A stretch of DNA of 64,000 nt from Streptomyces sp. MMG1121. GTDB lineage: Bacteria; Actinomycetota; Actinomycetes; Streptomycetales; Streptomycetaceae. Location: NCBI RefSeq assembly GCF_001280015.1, contig NZ_LGDV01000013.1:1-64000 (forward strand), read 5' to 3'. Shown in pieces: positions 53,356 through 62,040 of the stretch (its first letter is position 1; every line of letters starts with the position of its first letter). The notes below the pieces were generated by a model, which made no database searches, had not been told where the DNA came from, and was given only the letters and a program-made list of their open reading frames with translations. The translations under genes and the position numbers were made by a program.

Positions 53356-54197
53356 GCGTACGGCGGCTGCCGGTGCGGCGGATGCATCTGGCGGTCCGGG
53401 GTCCGGTCGGCGGTGACACCGTCGAGCACGACGCCGACGTCGCGTTTGCCGCCGTCGAGCGCCTCGCCCGCGTCGCCGAGCGCGGGTTGTTCGACTTCCT
53501 GCTGTTCGGTGTGGGGCCGGTGGGCCGGCCCGAGCCGATCGCCGTGCTGAACGCGCTCGCCGGGGTCACCGCCCGGCTCGGGCTCGCCGGAGCCGTGGAC
53601 GGCGCCGACGGTGAGCCGTACGAACTCGGCCGCAGGCTCGCCACCTTGGACCATCTCAGTGCGGGGCGGGCGGGGTGGTGGGATTCCGGGATGCCCGAAG
53701 GGGTGCCGCACCCGGTCGGGCTGCCCCGCTGTCCGCAGGGGCGGCCCGTGGTGATCCGGGCGGGGGAGAGCGAGCGGGCGCGGGAGGCGGCCGCGGCCTC
53801 GGCCGACGTGCTGGTCGTGCCGCACGGGTCCCTGAAGGCGTCCCGCGCCCGGTACGCCGACGTCAAGCGGCGGCTCGCGGCGTACGGACGCGCTCCGGAG
53901 GACCTGAAGGTCATGGCCGGGGTGAGTGTGGTGCCCGGGGACCCCACCGGTGAGGCGTCTTTCGGGGGCACCCCCGAGGCCGTCGCCGCCGGCCTCGACC
54001 TCTACGTCCGCGAGGGGGCTGTCGATGGATTCCTGCTCGCGGCCCACGTGTTGGAGGAGTTCGTCGACCGGGTGGTGCCGCTGCTGCAGGAGCGGGGCGC
54101 CTTCCGCCGGGAGTACGCCGGCACCACCCTCCGCTCCCATCTCGGGGTGCCTGAGCCGGTGAGAAGGTCTCGGCTCCCTGAGAGCCGCTCGCGCTGA
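53352..54197 (+). CDS. Short luciferase-like (LLM) flavin monooxygenase 2
   Basis: 281 residues and a paralogue of the previous gene. It shares the sequence order VERLARVAERGLFDFLLFG, ATLDHLSAGRAGWW, and CPQGRPVVIRAGESE, and has the same internal block missing. The C-terminal GAVDGFLL ending in FRREYAGTTLRSHLG is typical for the NtaA/DszA group. It overlaps the first monooxygenase by 4 nt (ATGA). A heterodimer of two compact subunits is possible but unproven. Confidence 0.8.
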   Translation: MSVRRLPVRRMHLAVRGPVGGDTVEHDADVAFAAVERLARVAERGLFDFLLFGVGPVGRPEPIAVLNALAGVTARLGLAGAVDGADGEPYELGRRLATLDHLSAGRAGWWDSGMPEGVPHPVGLPRCPQGRPVVIRAGESERAREAAAASADVLVVPHGSLKASRARYADVKRRLAAYGRAPEDLKVMAGVSVVPGDPTGEASFGGTPEAVAAGLDLYVREGAVDGFLLAAHVLEEFVDRVVPLLQERGAFRREYAGTTLRSHLGVPEPVRRSRLPESRSR

Positions 54198-54310
54198 CCG
54201 GCAGGCAGCGGGTCGAGCACGATCCGGAGGGGCGACTTCCGGACATTCCCGGGAGTGGGGTGGCCGATGCCGACGGGACCGTACTCGTGCTGGTCCGCGA
54301 GGGCACGTGA
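54182..54310 (+). other. Coding-like fragment without a start codon
   Basis: A frame from 54182 to a TGA at 54308 reads as plausible protein (ending GVADADGTVLVLVREGT) but has no start codon and begins inside the previous gene's tail. It may be a gene remnant or chance. The rest of 54311-54646 shows no gene; it becomes AT-richer near 54470 and carries the promoter region of the protease. Confidence 0.3.
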
Positions 54311-54646
54311 GGAGTGCGCGTCCACGGGGGTGGGGCCGAGGCCCGCTCACGAGCGCGGACTCGGCATCGCCGGTGAGCTCGCCTTCACGCTGGACGTGGC
54401 GATCGACGCGGGAGAGTGTGCGCTGAGCCGACGGGTGTGCGGTGAGGTGAAGTCAGGGCGCCGTGCGTAAAAGGCGTTTAAAGTTCTACGGCCGAAAGGC
54501 GCCCTTGTGGCGACCGGTCGTTCGGCCGAATACTCCCCCTCAGCGCTTGTCAGAGGGCATGCGTGTTCGGACACCGCACCCCTGGCTGCGCCTCACGGGC
54601 CCCGACCCCACGCGGGCCCCCGACTTCCCCTGGGAGGGAACGAAAC

Positions 54647-55546
54647 GTGAGGATCAAGCGCACCACTCCCCGCAGCGGCACCGCTAGACGTACCCGGCTG
54701 ATCGCCGTGGCCACCGGCTTCCTGGCCGCAGCGGCGTTCGCCGCCCCCACCGCGAACGCCAGCGACGCCCACACGTTCAGCGCGACCCAGCTCAGCAAGG
54801 TAAGCGACTCCGTCCGTCAGGCCGACATACCCGGTACGGCCTGGGCCGTGGACAGCAAGACCGGGCGTGTCGTCGTCACCGTCGACAGCACGGTGTCCAA
54901 GGCCAAGATCGCCAAGATCAAGCAGCAGGCCGGCGCCGAGTCGGGTGCGCTCGCCATCAAGCACACCTCCGGCAGGTTCAACAAGCTGATCAGCGGCGGT
55001 GACGCCATCTACGGCGGTTCCTACCGCTGTTCGCTCGGGTTCAACGTGCACAGCGGCAGCACGTACTACTTCCTCACCGCCGGTCACTGCGGCCAGGTGG
55101 CCTCCACCTGGTACAGCAACTCCGGCCACAGCACGGTGCTCGGCACCAACGTCGGCTACAGCTTCCCGGGCAACGACTTCGCGTTGGTGCGGTACACCAA
55201 CTCCTCGATCGCGCACCCGAGTGCGGTGGGCAGCCAGTCGATCACGAGCGCGGCCACGCCGTCCGTCGGGACGACCGTCTACCGGCGCGGTTCCACCACC
55301 GGGACGCACAGCGGCCGGGTCACCGCGCTGAACGCCACCGTCAACTACGGCAGCGGTGACATCGTCTCCGGCCTGATCCAGACCACGGTCTGCGCCGAGG
55401 GCGGCGACAGCGGTGGTCCGCTGTACGGGGGGTCCGTGGCCTACGGGCTGACCTCCGGTGGCAGTGGTGACTGCACCTCCGGTGGTACGACCTTCTTCCA
55501 GCCCGTGACCGAGGCGCTGAGCTACTACGGGGTCACGCTGCCCTGA
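54647..55546 (+). CDS. sprB: Secreted chymotrypsin-family serine protease, SGPB type
   Basis: 299 residues, the same length as Streptomyces griseus protease B precursor. Signal peptide ([23 protein letters not shown]), a ~76-residue propeptide ending FNKL, then the mature enzyme from Ile115 (ISGGDAIY). Catalytic triad: His147 (TAGHC), Asp177 (GNDFALV), Ser255 (GGDSGGPL). Disulfides Cys128-Cys148 and Cys249-Cys276 are as in SGPB, and GSGDC lines the S1 pocket. GTG 54647 has GGGAGGGA upstream. An extracellular protease. Confidence 0.93.
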   Translation: MRIKRTTPRSGTARRTRLIAVATGFLAAAAFAAPTANASDAHTFSATQLSKVSDSVRQADIPGTAWAVDSKTGRVVVTVDSTVSKAKIAKIKQQAGAESGALAIKHTSGRFNKLISGGDAIYGGSYRCSLGFNVHSGSTYYFLTAGHCGQVASTWYSNSGHSTVLGTNVGYSFPGNDFALVRYTNSSIAHPSAVGSQSITSAATPSVGTTVYRRGSTTGTHSGRVTALNATVNYGSGDIVSGLIQTTVCAEGGDSGGPLYGGSVAYGLTSGGSGDCTSGGTTFFQPVTEALSYYGVTLP

Positions 55547-55564
55547 TCGCCTCAGCTCTCTTCG

Positions 55565-55593
55565 GCCCCCGTGCACGCCTTGTGTGCGGGGGC
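55565..55593 (+). terminator. Terminator after the first protease gene
   Basis: A gcccccg/cgggggc stem with a partly paired 15-nt loop lies 18 nt past the stop. The remaining intergenic sequence to 55850 (317 bp gap) holds the second protease promoter; nothing else was recognised. Confidence 0.6.
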
Positions 55594-55858
55594 TGTCTGC
55601 TGTCAGGACAGGGGCGGAAACAAGCCGTGCACTGTCATCACGTTCCGCTGCGGACCGCTTGCGTGTGGTGTTTGCAGTGCGAATTTCCTGGCGTGACGGT
55701 GGGCGGTCAAGCCGGGAGGGGGTGCGAACCCTCTCTGCGCGCGTCCTGAAGTCAACCTTGTGTGCTCCCTGTGCGGTTCGAAAGAGTGGTCGCTCGTCAA
55801 CCAGCCTTCCGGCCCGTCGAGTCCCCATAACTCCCGGGCCGACCCCCCACAGGAGGAC

Positions 55859-55867
55859 ATGAGTTGA
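55859..55867 (+). promoter_or_regulatory. ATG-AGT-TGA minimal reading frame overlapping the second protease start
   Basis: AGGAGG (55851-55856) precedes an ATG by 2 nt and the TTG at 55864 by 7 nt. The ATG opens a frame of one further codon before TGA, which overlaps the TTG as TTGA. The TTG has the better spacing and the protein frame. The short frame could tune initiation. Confidence 0.5.
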
Positions 55868-56946
55868 AGCACCGACGCATACCCGGAAGGCGGGCCGCCG
55901 TGGTCGGCGCGGGAATCGCCGCACTGGTCGCCGCGGGTCTCACCTTGCAGAACGCGAACGCCAGTGAGCCGGTGAAGTCCGCACCGCAAGCACGGGTTCT
56001 GTCCGCTCCGGCGGCTGGAAATCTCGCCTCGACACTGCTGAAGAGCCTCGGCTCCGACGCCGCCGGCGGCTACTACGACGCCCAGGGCCGACATCTCGTC
56101 GTCAACGTGCTCGACCAGAGTGCGGTGAAGGCCGTCGAGGCGGCCGGCGCCAAGGCCAGAGTCGTCGGCAACTCGCTCGCCGAACTCGACGGCGCGCGGA
56201 CCATGTTGAAGAAGGACGCGACCATTGCCGGTACGTCGTGGGCGACGGACCCGGTCAGCAACAAGGTCGTCGTCACCGCCGACAGGACCGTGTCCGGGGC
56301 GCAGTGGACCAAGCTGAGCCAGGTGGTCGACGGGCTCGGCGGCAAGGCCGAACTGAAGCGGTCGAAGGGGGAGTTCAAGCCCTTCATCGCCGGAGGTGAC
56401 GCGATCAGCGGCTCGGGCGGGCGCTGCTCGCTCGGGTTCAACGTGGTCAAGGGCGGTCAGCCGTACTTCCTGACCGCCGGGCACTGCACCGCGGCCATCT
56501 CCAGCTGGTCGGACTCCAGCGGGCAGCAGATCGGGCAGAACGCCGAGTCCCACTTCCCGGGAACCGACTTCGGGCTCGTGAAGTACACGGCGAACGTGGA
56601 CCACCCGAGCGAGGTCGACCTGTACGACGGGTCCACCCAGAAGATCACCGGTGCCGCCGAGGCGACGGTGGGGATGAAGGTGACGCGCAGCGGGTCGACG
56701 ACCCATGTGCACGACGGTACGGTCACCGGCCTGAACGCCACGGTCAACTACTCCGAGGGCACGGTCAGCGGGCTCATCCAGACCAACGTGTGCGCCGAGC
56801 CCGGTGACAGCGGTGGCTCGCTGTTCTCGGGGAGCAACGCCATCGGGCTGACCTCCGGTGGCAGTGGTGACTGCACCTCCGGCGGGGAGACGTTCTTCCA
56901 GCCGGTCACCGCGGCGCTGTCCGCCACGGGGGCTCAGATCGGCTGA
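55864..56946 (+). CDS. Secreted chymotrypsin-family serine protease with long propeptide
   Basis: 360 residues. A signal peptide ([21 protein letters not shown]) is followed by a ~140-residue propeptide, roughly double that of the upstream paralogue and similar to SGPD/alpha-lytic types. The mature enzyme starts near Ile175 (IAGGDAI). Triad: His207 (TAGHC), Asp235 (GTDFGLV), Ser316 (GDSGGSL, with Ser where Pro is usual). The body is clearly a tandem-duplication relative of the 54647 gene ([24 protein letters not shown]). Starts at TTG with AGGAGG 7 nt before. Confidence 0.92.
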   Translation: MKHRRIPGRRAAVVGAGIAALVAAGLTLQNANASEPVKSAPQARVLSAPAAGNLASTLLKSLGSDAAGGYYDAQGRHLVVNVLDQSAVKAVEAAGAKARVVGNSLAELDGARTMLKKDATIAGTSWATDPVSNKVVVTADRTVSGAQWTKLSQVVDGLGGKAELKRSKGEFKPFIAGGDAISGSGGRCSLGFNVVKGGQPYFLTAGHCTAAISSWSDSSGQQIGQNAESHFPGTDFGLVKYTANVDHPSEVDLYDGSTQKITGAAEATVGMKVTRSGSTTHVHDGTVTGLNATVNYSEGTVSGLIQTNVCAEPGDSGGSLFSGSNAIGLTSGGSGDCTSGGETFFQPVTAALSATGAQIG

Positions 56947-56965
56947 CTGTTTTCGGCGTGCGTTC

Positions 56966-57007
56966 CGTGGAGCCCCGTCCCCGTGTGTGCGGGGGCGGGG
57001 CTCCACG
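56966..57007 (+). terminator. Terminator after the second protease gene
   Basis: A perfect 12-bp outer stem (cgtggagccccg) with an inner ccccg/cgggg stem follows the stop by 20 nt. Confidence 0.8.
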
Positions 57008-57064
57008 CCTGCGGTGGCCTCCTTGGGCGGGTGTTTGCGCAGGTGGGAGGCGGGCGAACAGTTG

Positions 57065-57080
57065 TCGCACAGACGTTCGA
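57065..57080. promoter_or_regulatory. SOS (LexA) box before dnaE2
   Basis: TCGCAC-AGAC-GTTCGA matches the actinobacterial consensus TCGAAC-N4-GTTCGA at 11 of 12 positions. It lies 10 bp upstream of a TATGGT -10 (57090-57095), so LexA would block RNA polymerase. It marks the two following genes as damage-inducible. Confidence 0.88.
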
Positions 57081-57139
57081 AAATAGGGGTATGGTGGGGG
57101 TGGAAATAGGGAACTGATGTTCGAGTGCGGGAGGTGCGT

Positions 57140-60100
57140 GTGCCGGGCTTCGCGCATCTGCACACCGCCTCCGGGTTCTCCCTGAGGTACGGGGCGTCCC
57201 ACCCGGAGCGGCTGGCCGAGCGCGCCTCGGAGCGGGGGATGGATGTGCTCGCGCTCGCCGATCGTGACACCGTCGCGGGGGCGGTGCGCTTCGCCAAGGC
57301 CTGCGCGGGAGCGGGGGTGCGGCCGGTCTTCGGGGTGGATCTCGCCGTAGAGACCGAGCCCGAGACCGGGGCCGGGGCCGGGCGGCGGGAGCGGCGCCGG
57401 GTGCCGGTGCGGGGTGGGGCCTTTGTCGATGAGTCGGCTCCTCGCGCGACCTTTCTCGCCCGGGACGGTGCCCGGGGGTGGGCCGGGCTGTGCCGGCTCG
57501 TCACGGCCGCGCACGAGAGGGAGGGGGCTCCGCTGCTTCCCTGGTCAGGACAGCACGGAGAGGGGCTCGTGGTGCTGCTCGGGCCCGGCTCCGACGTGGG
57601 GCGCGCCCTCGCGGCGGGGCGGCCCGACCGGGCGGTCAGGCTGCTGGCCCCCTGGCGTGAGATCTACGGCGACGCCCTGCGGCTGGAGGCCGTCTGGCAC
57701 GGGCGTACGGGCACGGGGGCCGGCTCTCTGCGGCTGGCCGCCCGTACGGTCGGCTTCGCCGCCGAACAGGGCGTGCGGCCGGTGCTGACCAACGCCGTCC
57801 GGTACGCCGATCCCGGGATGGGGCCGGTCGCCGATGTGCTGGATGCCGCCCGGCGGCTGGTCCCGATCGACCCGCGCGGGGAGCTGGACTCCGGGGAGGC
57901 CTGGCTCAAGGGCGCGGATGACATGCTGCGCGTCGCCGAGCGGGTCGTGGAGGGGGCCGGGTATCGGCGTGACGTCGCGTACCGGCTGCTGGAGCAGACC
58001 CTGGCCACGGCCGCCGAGTGCCTGGTCGATCCCGAGGACGATCTCGGCATCGGCATGGTCCACTTCCCGGAGGCGCATCTCGTCGGCGCCGGGCGGCGCA
58101 CCGCCCAGCGGGCCCTTGCCTCGCGGGCGGTGGCCGGGATGGTGCGGCTCGGGTACGGCGGCCGGCGTGCGTACTGGGAGCGGATGCACCACGAGCTGGA
58201 CATCATCGGCTTCCACGGGTTCGCCTCATATTTCCTGACGGTCACTCAGGTCGTCGATGACGTGCGGGAGATGGGGATCCGCGTGGCTGCCCGTGGGTCC
58301 GGTGCCGGGTCCCTCGTCAACCATCTGCTGGGGATCGCGCACGCCGATCCGGTCGAGCACGGGCTGTTGATGGAGCGGTTCCTGTCCAGGGAGCGTGCGG
58401 TGCTGCCGGACATCGACATCGACGTGGAGTCCGCTCGGCGGCTCGAGGTGTACCGGGCGATCATCGGGCGGTTCGGGACGGAGCGGGTCGCCACCGTCTC
58501 CATGCCGGAGACCTATCGGGTACGGCATGCCGTTCGGGACGTGGGTGCCGCCCTGTCCATGGATCCGGCCGAGATCGACCGGGTCGCCAAGTCCTTTCCG
58601 CACATTCGGGCCCGGGATGCGCGGGCCGCGCTGGAGGAGCTGCCCGAACTGCGGCAACTGGCGGGGGAGCGGGACAGGTTCGGCCGGTTGTGGGAGCTGG
58701 TCGAGGCGCTGGACGCCCTGCCGCGCGGGGTCGCCATGCATCCGTGCGGGGTGCTGTTGTCCGATGCCTCGCTTCTCGCCCGTACGCCGGTGGTGCCGAC
58801 CAGCGGTGAGGGGCTGCCGATGTCGCAGTTCGACAAGGAGGACGTGGAGGATCTCGGGCTGCTCAAGCTCGATGTGCTCGGCGTGCGGATGCAGTCGGCG
58901 ATGGCGCACGCCGTTGCCGAGGTGGAGCGAGTGACGGGGGAGCGGGTCGAACTGGACGCGGTGCCGGCCGGGGACGCGCAGACCTACGAGCTGATCCGGT
59001 CCGCCGAGACGCTGGGGTGCTTCCAGATCGAGTCCCCGGGCCAGCGGGATCTGGTGGGGCGGCTGCAGCCGAGCACCTTTCATGATCTGGTGGTCGACAT
59101 CTCGCTGTTCCGGCCCGGACCCGTCGCCGCCGACATGGTGCGGCCGTTCATCGAGGCGCGGCACGGGCGGGCGCCCGCGCGCTGTCCGCACCCGGATCTG
59201 GAAGAGCCGTTGAAGGGGACGTACGGCGTCGTCGTCTTTCATGAGCAGGTCATCGACATCGTCGCCATCATGGCCGGGTGCGGGCGGGGCGAGGCCGACC
59301 GGGTGCGGCGCGGACTGTCCGATCCGCAGGCACAGGGGCGGATCCGGGTGTGGTTCGCGCAGCGTGCGGCGGCGAACGGGTACGACACGGAGACGGTCCA
59401 GCGGACCTGGGAGATCCTCGAGGCCTTCGGGTCGTACGGGTTCTGCAAGGCGCATGCCGTCGCCTTCGCGGTGCCGACGTATCAGTCGGCCTGGCTGAAG
59501 GCCCACCATCCGGCCGCCTTCTACGCCGGGCTGCTCACGCATGATCCGGGCATGTATCCGAAGCGGCTGCTGCTGGCCGATGCGCGGCGGCGTGGGGTGC
59601 CGATCCTGCCGTTGGACGTGAATGTGTCCGGAGTCGCTCACCGGATCGAACTGGTGTCTGAATCCGGGGTGTGGGGACTGCGGCTCGCTCTGTGCGATGT
59701 GCGCGGGATCAGCGAGGCCGAGGCGAAGCGGATCGAGGGCGGGCAGCCGTACTCCTCCCTGGTGGACTTCTGGGAGCGGGGGCGGCCCAGCCGGCCGCTG
59801 GCGGGGCGGCTTGCCCAGGTGGGGGCGTTGGACGCCTTCGGCGCCAACCGGCGTGATCTGCAACTGCACTTGACCGAGCTGCACCGAGGGGCCCGGAGCG
59901 CGGGGGGCGGTCAACTTCCTTTGGCCGACGGGCGGAAGACCGCTCCGGCCGGGCTGCCCGATCTGTCGTCGACGGAGCGGCTCAGCGCCGAGCTGGGTGT
60001 GCTGTCCATGGACGCCTCACGGAATCTCATGGACGACCACCGGGAGTTCCTCGATGAGCTGGGTGTGGTCCGCGCGCGCCGGCTGCGCGAGGCCCGGCAC

Positions 60101-60580
60101 GGCGAGACCGTACTGGTCGCGGGTGCCAAGGCGGCCACCCAGACCCCGCCGATCCGGTCCGGCAAGCGGGTCATCTTCTCCACGCTGGACGACGGCACGG
60201 GCCTGGTCGACCTCGCCTTCTTCGACGACTCGCACGACGCCTGTGCCCACACGGTCTTCCATTCCTGGCTGCTGCTGGTGCGCGGAGTGGTGCAGCGGCG
60301 TGGCCCGCGCAGTCTGAGCGTGGTGGGCTCCGCCGCCTGGAACCTCGCCGAACTGGCCGAACTGCGCGCCGAGGGCGGTCTGGACGTGGTCGCCGCGCGG
60401 CTCGCGGAGCCGGTGGCCGCAGGTGGTGAGGGCGATGCGACGGGTGGACGGCGGATCCGGCTGCCCACCGGATACGAGATGCATCCGTGGGCCGATCTGC
60501 GGCCCGCGGGGCAGGAGGCCGCGCAAGGGCCTTCGGCGACGAGGAAGTTGTGGCACCAGAGTCCGGGGAGTGCGGGATGA
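57140..60580 (+). CDS. dnaE2: Error-prone DNA polymerase DnaE2
   Basis: 1146 residues. An N-terminal PHP domain (HLHTASGFSLRYGASHPERL) precedes the C-family polymerase core with catalytic acids in LPDIDIDVES, plus GSYGFCKAHAVAFA and the C-terminal OB-fold (VIFSTLDDGTGLVDLAFF). The lack of the DnaE1 C-terminal tau-binding region and overall length identify DnaE2. It copies damaged templates during the SOS response. GTG 57140 is preferred as GGGAGG is 5 nt before it and the N-terminus fits the family. Overlaps the next gene by 4 nt. Confidence 0.93.
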   Translation: MPGFAHLHTASGFSLRYGASHPERLAERASERGMDVLALADRDTVAGAVRFAKACAGAGVRPVFGVDLAVETEPETGAGAGRRERRRVPVRGGAFVDESAPRATFLARDGARGWAGLCRLVTAAHEREGAPLLPWSGQHGEGLVVLLGPGSDVGRALAAGRPDRAVRLLAPWREIYGDALRLEAVWHGRTGTGAGSLRLAARTVGFAAEQGVRPVLTNAVRYADPGMGPVADVLDAARRLVPIDPRGELDSGEAWLKGADDMLRVAERVVEGAGYRRDVAYRLLEQTLATAAECLVDPEDDLGIGMVHFPEAHLVGAGRRTAQRALASRAVAGMVRLGYGGRRAYWERMHHELDIIGFHGFASYFLTVTQVVDDVREMGIRVAARGSGAGSLVNHLLGIAHADPVEHGLLMERFLSRERAVLPDIDIDVESARRLEVYRAIIGRFGTERVATVSMPETYRVRHAVRDVGAALSMDPAEIDRVAKSFPHIRARDARAALEELPELRQLAGERDRFGRLWELVEALDALPRGVAMHPCGVLLSDASLLARTPVVPTSGEGLPMSQFDKEDVEDLGLLKLDVLGVRMQSAMAHAVAEVERVTGERVELDAVPAGDAQTYELIRSAETLGCFQIESPGQRDLVGRLQPSTFHDLVVDISLFRPGPVAADMVRPFIEARHGRAPARCPHPDLEEPLKGTYGVVVFHEQVIDIVAIMAGCGRGEADRVRRGLSDPQAQGRIRVWFAQRAAANGYDTETVQRTWEILEAFGSYGFCKAHAVAFAVPTYQSAWLKAHHPAAFYAGLLTHDPGMYPKRLLLADARRRGVPILPLDVNVSGVAHRIELVSESGVWGLRLALCDVRGISEAEAKRIEGGQPYSSLVDFWERGRPSRPLAGRLAQVGALDAFGANRRDLQLHLTELHRGARSAGGGQLPLADGRKTAPAGLPDLSSTERLSAELGVLSMDASRNLMDDHREFLDELGVVRARRLREARHGETVLVAGAKAATQTPPIRSGKRVIFSTLDDGTGLVDLAFFDDSHDACAHTVFHSWLLLVRGVVQRRGPRSLSVVGSAAWNLAELAELRAEGGLDVVAARLAEPVAAGGEGDATGGRRIRLPTGYEMHPWADLRPAGQEAAQGPSATRKLWHQSPGSAG

Positions 60581-61551
60581 CCATCCTCTGCGTACGTTTC
60601 CAGCTGCCGCCGAGGCGCGAGGCGGCCCTGCCGGGGCTGCTCGGACTGCTGGAGGACTTCACTCCCGTCGTCGAGGCGCTGCCCCCGGACGGGGCGCTGG
60701 CCGATCTGCGCGGTGCCGAGCGGTACTTCGGGCGCAGCGCGGTGGAGCTGGCCTCGGTGATCCGGGTGCGGGCCCTCGCGTTGTACGGCGTCGACTGTGT
60801 CATCGGCGCCGGTCCGGGGCCGATGCTGGCCCGCGTGGCGCTGCGCGCCGCCCGGCCCGGGGTGACCTGCGCGGTGCCCGAGGACCCGGGCGGCATCGCG
60901 GAGTTCCTCGCCGGCCGGCCGGTGTCCGCGCTGCCCGGCGTCGGCACGGCGACCGCCCGCACCCTGTGCGAGTACGGCCTGGACACCCTCGGGCTGGTCG
61001 CCGCCGCGCCGCTGTCCACGCTCCAGCGGCTGATCGGCGCGAAGGCGGGCCGCGAACTGCGGGAGAGGGCGAGCGGCATCGACCGCGGCCGGGTCGTGCC
61101 GAACGCCGTCTCCCGCTCGCTGGTCGCTGAACGGCCCTTCGGGATCGACGAGCTGGATCCCGTCCGGCATCGCAAGGCCCTGCTGTCGGCCGCCGGGGAA
61201 CTGGGCACCCGGCTGCGCGCGGTGCAGAAGGTCTGCCGCACCCTGACGCTCACCGTGCGCTACGCCGACCGCTCTTCCTCCACCCGCAGCCGCACCCTGA
61301 AGGAGCCGACCGCGCACTCGGCGGCCCTGACGGAGACGGCCTACGGCATGTACGGGGCGCTCGGCCTCCAGCGCGCCCGGGTCCGCGCCCTCGTCCTGCG
61401 CGCCGAGGGCCTGGCCCCCGCCGACCGGGCCTCCTGCCAGCTCACCTTCGACCCCGTCGACGAGAAGATCCGCCGGATCGAGGAGGTCGCGGACCGCGCG
61501 CGGGCCAAGTTCGGGCCCAGGGCGGTGGTCCCGGGGTCGCTGGCGGCGTGA
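60577..61551 (+). CDS. Y-family polymerase-like accessory protein lacking catalytic acids
   Basis: 324 residues. The fold order resembles DinB/ImuB: a finger/palm start (TILCVRFQLPP) where the active-site Asp of DinB should be, ADLRGAERYFG at the position of the SxDE motif, HhH-type PVSALPGVGTATARTLCEYGL, and a little-finger-like C-terminus. Neither of the metal-binding acidic motifs is intact, so it is probably inactive and acts as an adaptor for DnaE2, like ImuB. Start overlaps dnaE2 (ATGA), so both share LexA control. Confidence 0.82.
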   Translation: MTILCVRFQLPPRREAALPGLLGLLEDFTPVVEALPPDGALADLRGAERYFGRSAVELASVIRVRALALYGVDCVIGAGPGPMLARVALRAARPGVTCAVPEDPGGIAEFLAGRPVSALPGVGTATARTLCEYGLDTLGLVAAAPLSTLQRLIGAKAGRELRERASGIDRGRVVPNAVSRSLVAERPFGIDELDPVRHRKALLSAAGELGTRLRAVQKVCRTLTLTVRYADRSSSTRSRTLKEPTAHSAALTETAYGMYGALGLQRARVRALVLRAEGLAPADRASCQLTFDPVDEKIRRIEEVADRARAKFGPRAVVPGSLAA

Positions 61552-61569
61552 ACACGGGCTGTCGGGTCG

Positions 61570-61944
61570 TCAGTTGGCCCACGGCGGAGTGATGCGCGTG
61601 CCGTCGGCCAGTTCCGCCTCCAGTCCGACGGAGGTGGTGACCCAGGACAGCGCGGTGTGGTCGGTCGGGTTCTCCACGCCCAGGGTCGTACCGGCGTTGA
61701 CGATCACCGTGTCACCCGCCGTGAGCCGCTCGGGGTGACCGTCGAGGGTGATCAGCAGGTCGCCGACGAGCAGATGGAAGATCTCCTCCCGGGTGACGGT
61801 GTGGGCGGGGGCCTTGGTCCCCGGGGGAATCTCGCCGCGCCAGGCGCACAGCTCCTTGCTGCCGGTGAGCGGGGTGGCGTACGAGACGAAGCGGGCGCCG
61901 TGGATCTCGTAGGACACGGCCTGGTCGGAGCGGACTACGGGCAT
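61570..61944 (-). CDS. Small cupin-domain protein
   Basis: 124 residues forming one cupin barrel. APAHTVTREEIFHLLVGDLLITLDG holds cupin motif 1 (one His and Glu, the second His in FHLL), and GDTVIVNAGTTLGVENPTD is near motif 2. The molecule it binds is unknown. GGAGAT lies 7 nt before the ATG. Divergent from a MarR gene whose putative operators lie between them, so it is the likely MarR target. Confidence 0.85.
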   Translation of the reverse strand: MPVVRSDQAVSYEIHGARFVSYATPLTGSKELCAWRGEIPPGTKAPAHTVTREEIFHLLVGDLLITLDGHPERLTAGDTVIVNAGTTLGVENPTDHTALSWVTTSVGLEAELADGTRITPPWAN

Positions 61945-61965
61945 GGTCGTGATCTCCGTTCGGAG

Positions 61966-62022
61966 TGGACAACTGGTCAAGGTGTTTGACTATATGGTCA
62001 ATCTGCTTGACCAATGTGTCAA
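61966..62022. promoter_or_regulatory. Triple MarR operator between the cupin and marR genes
   Basis: Two clear palindromes, TTGAC-tatatg-GTCAA (61986-62001) and TTGAC-caatgt-GTCAA (62007-62022), plus a weaker TGGAC-aactg-GTCAA (61966-61980). They start 20 and 21 bp apart, on one face of the helix, in the 96-bp divergent gap. Confidence 0.8.
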
Positions 62023-62040
62023 GGGTGTTTCAATGCCTCC

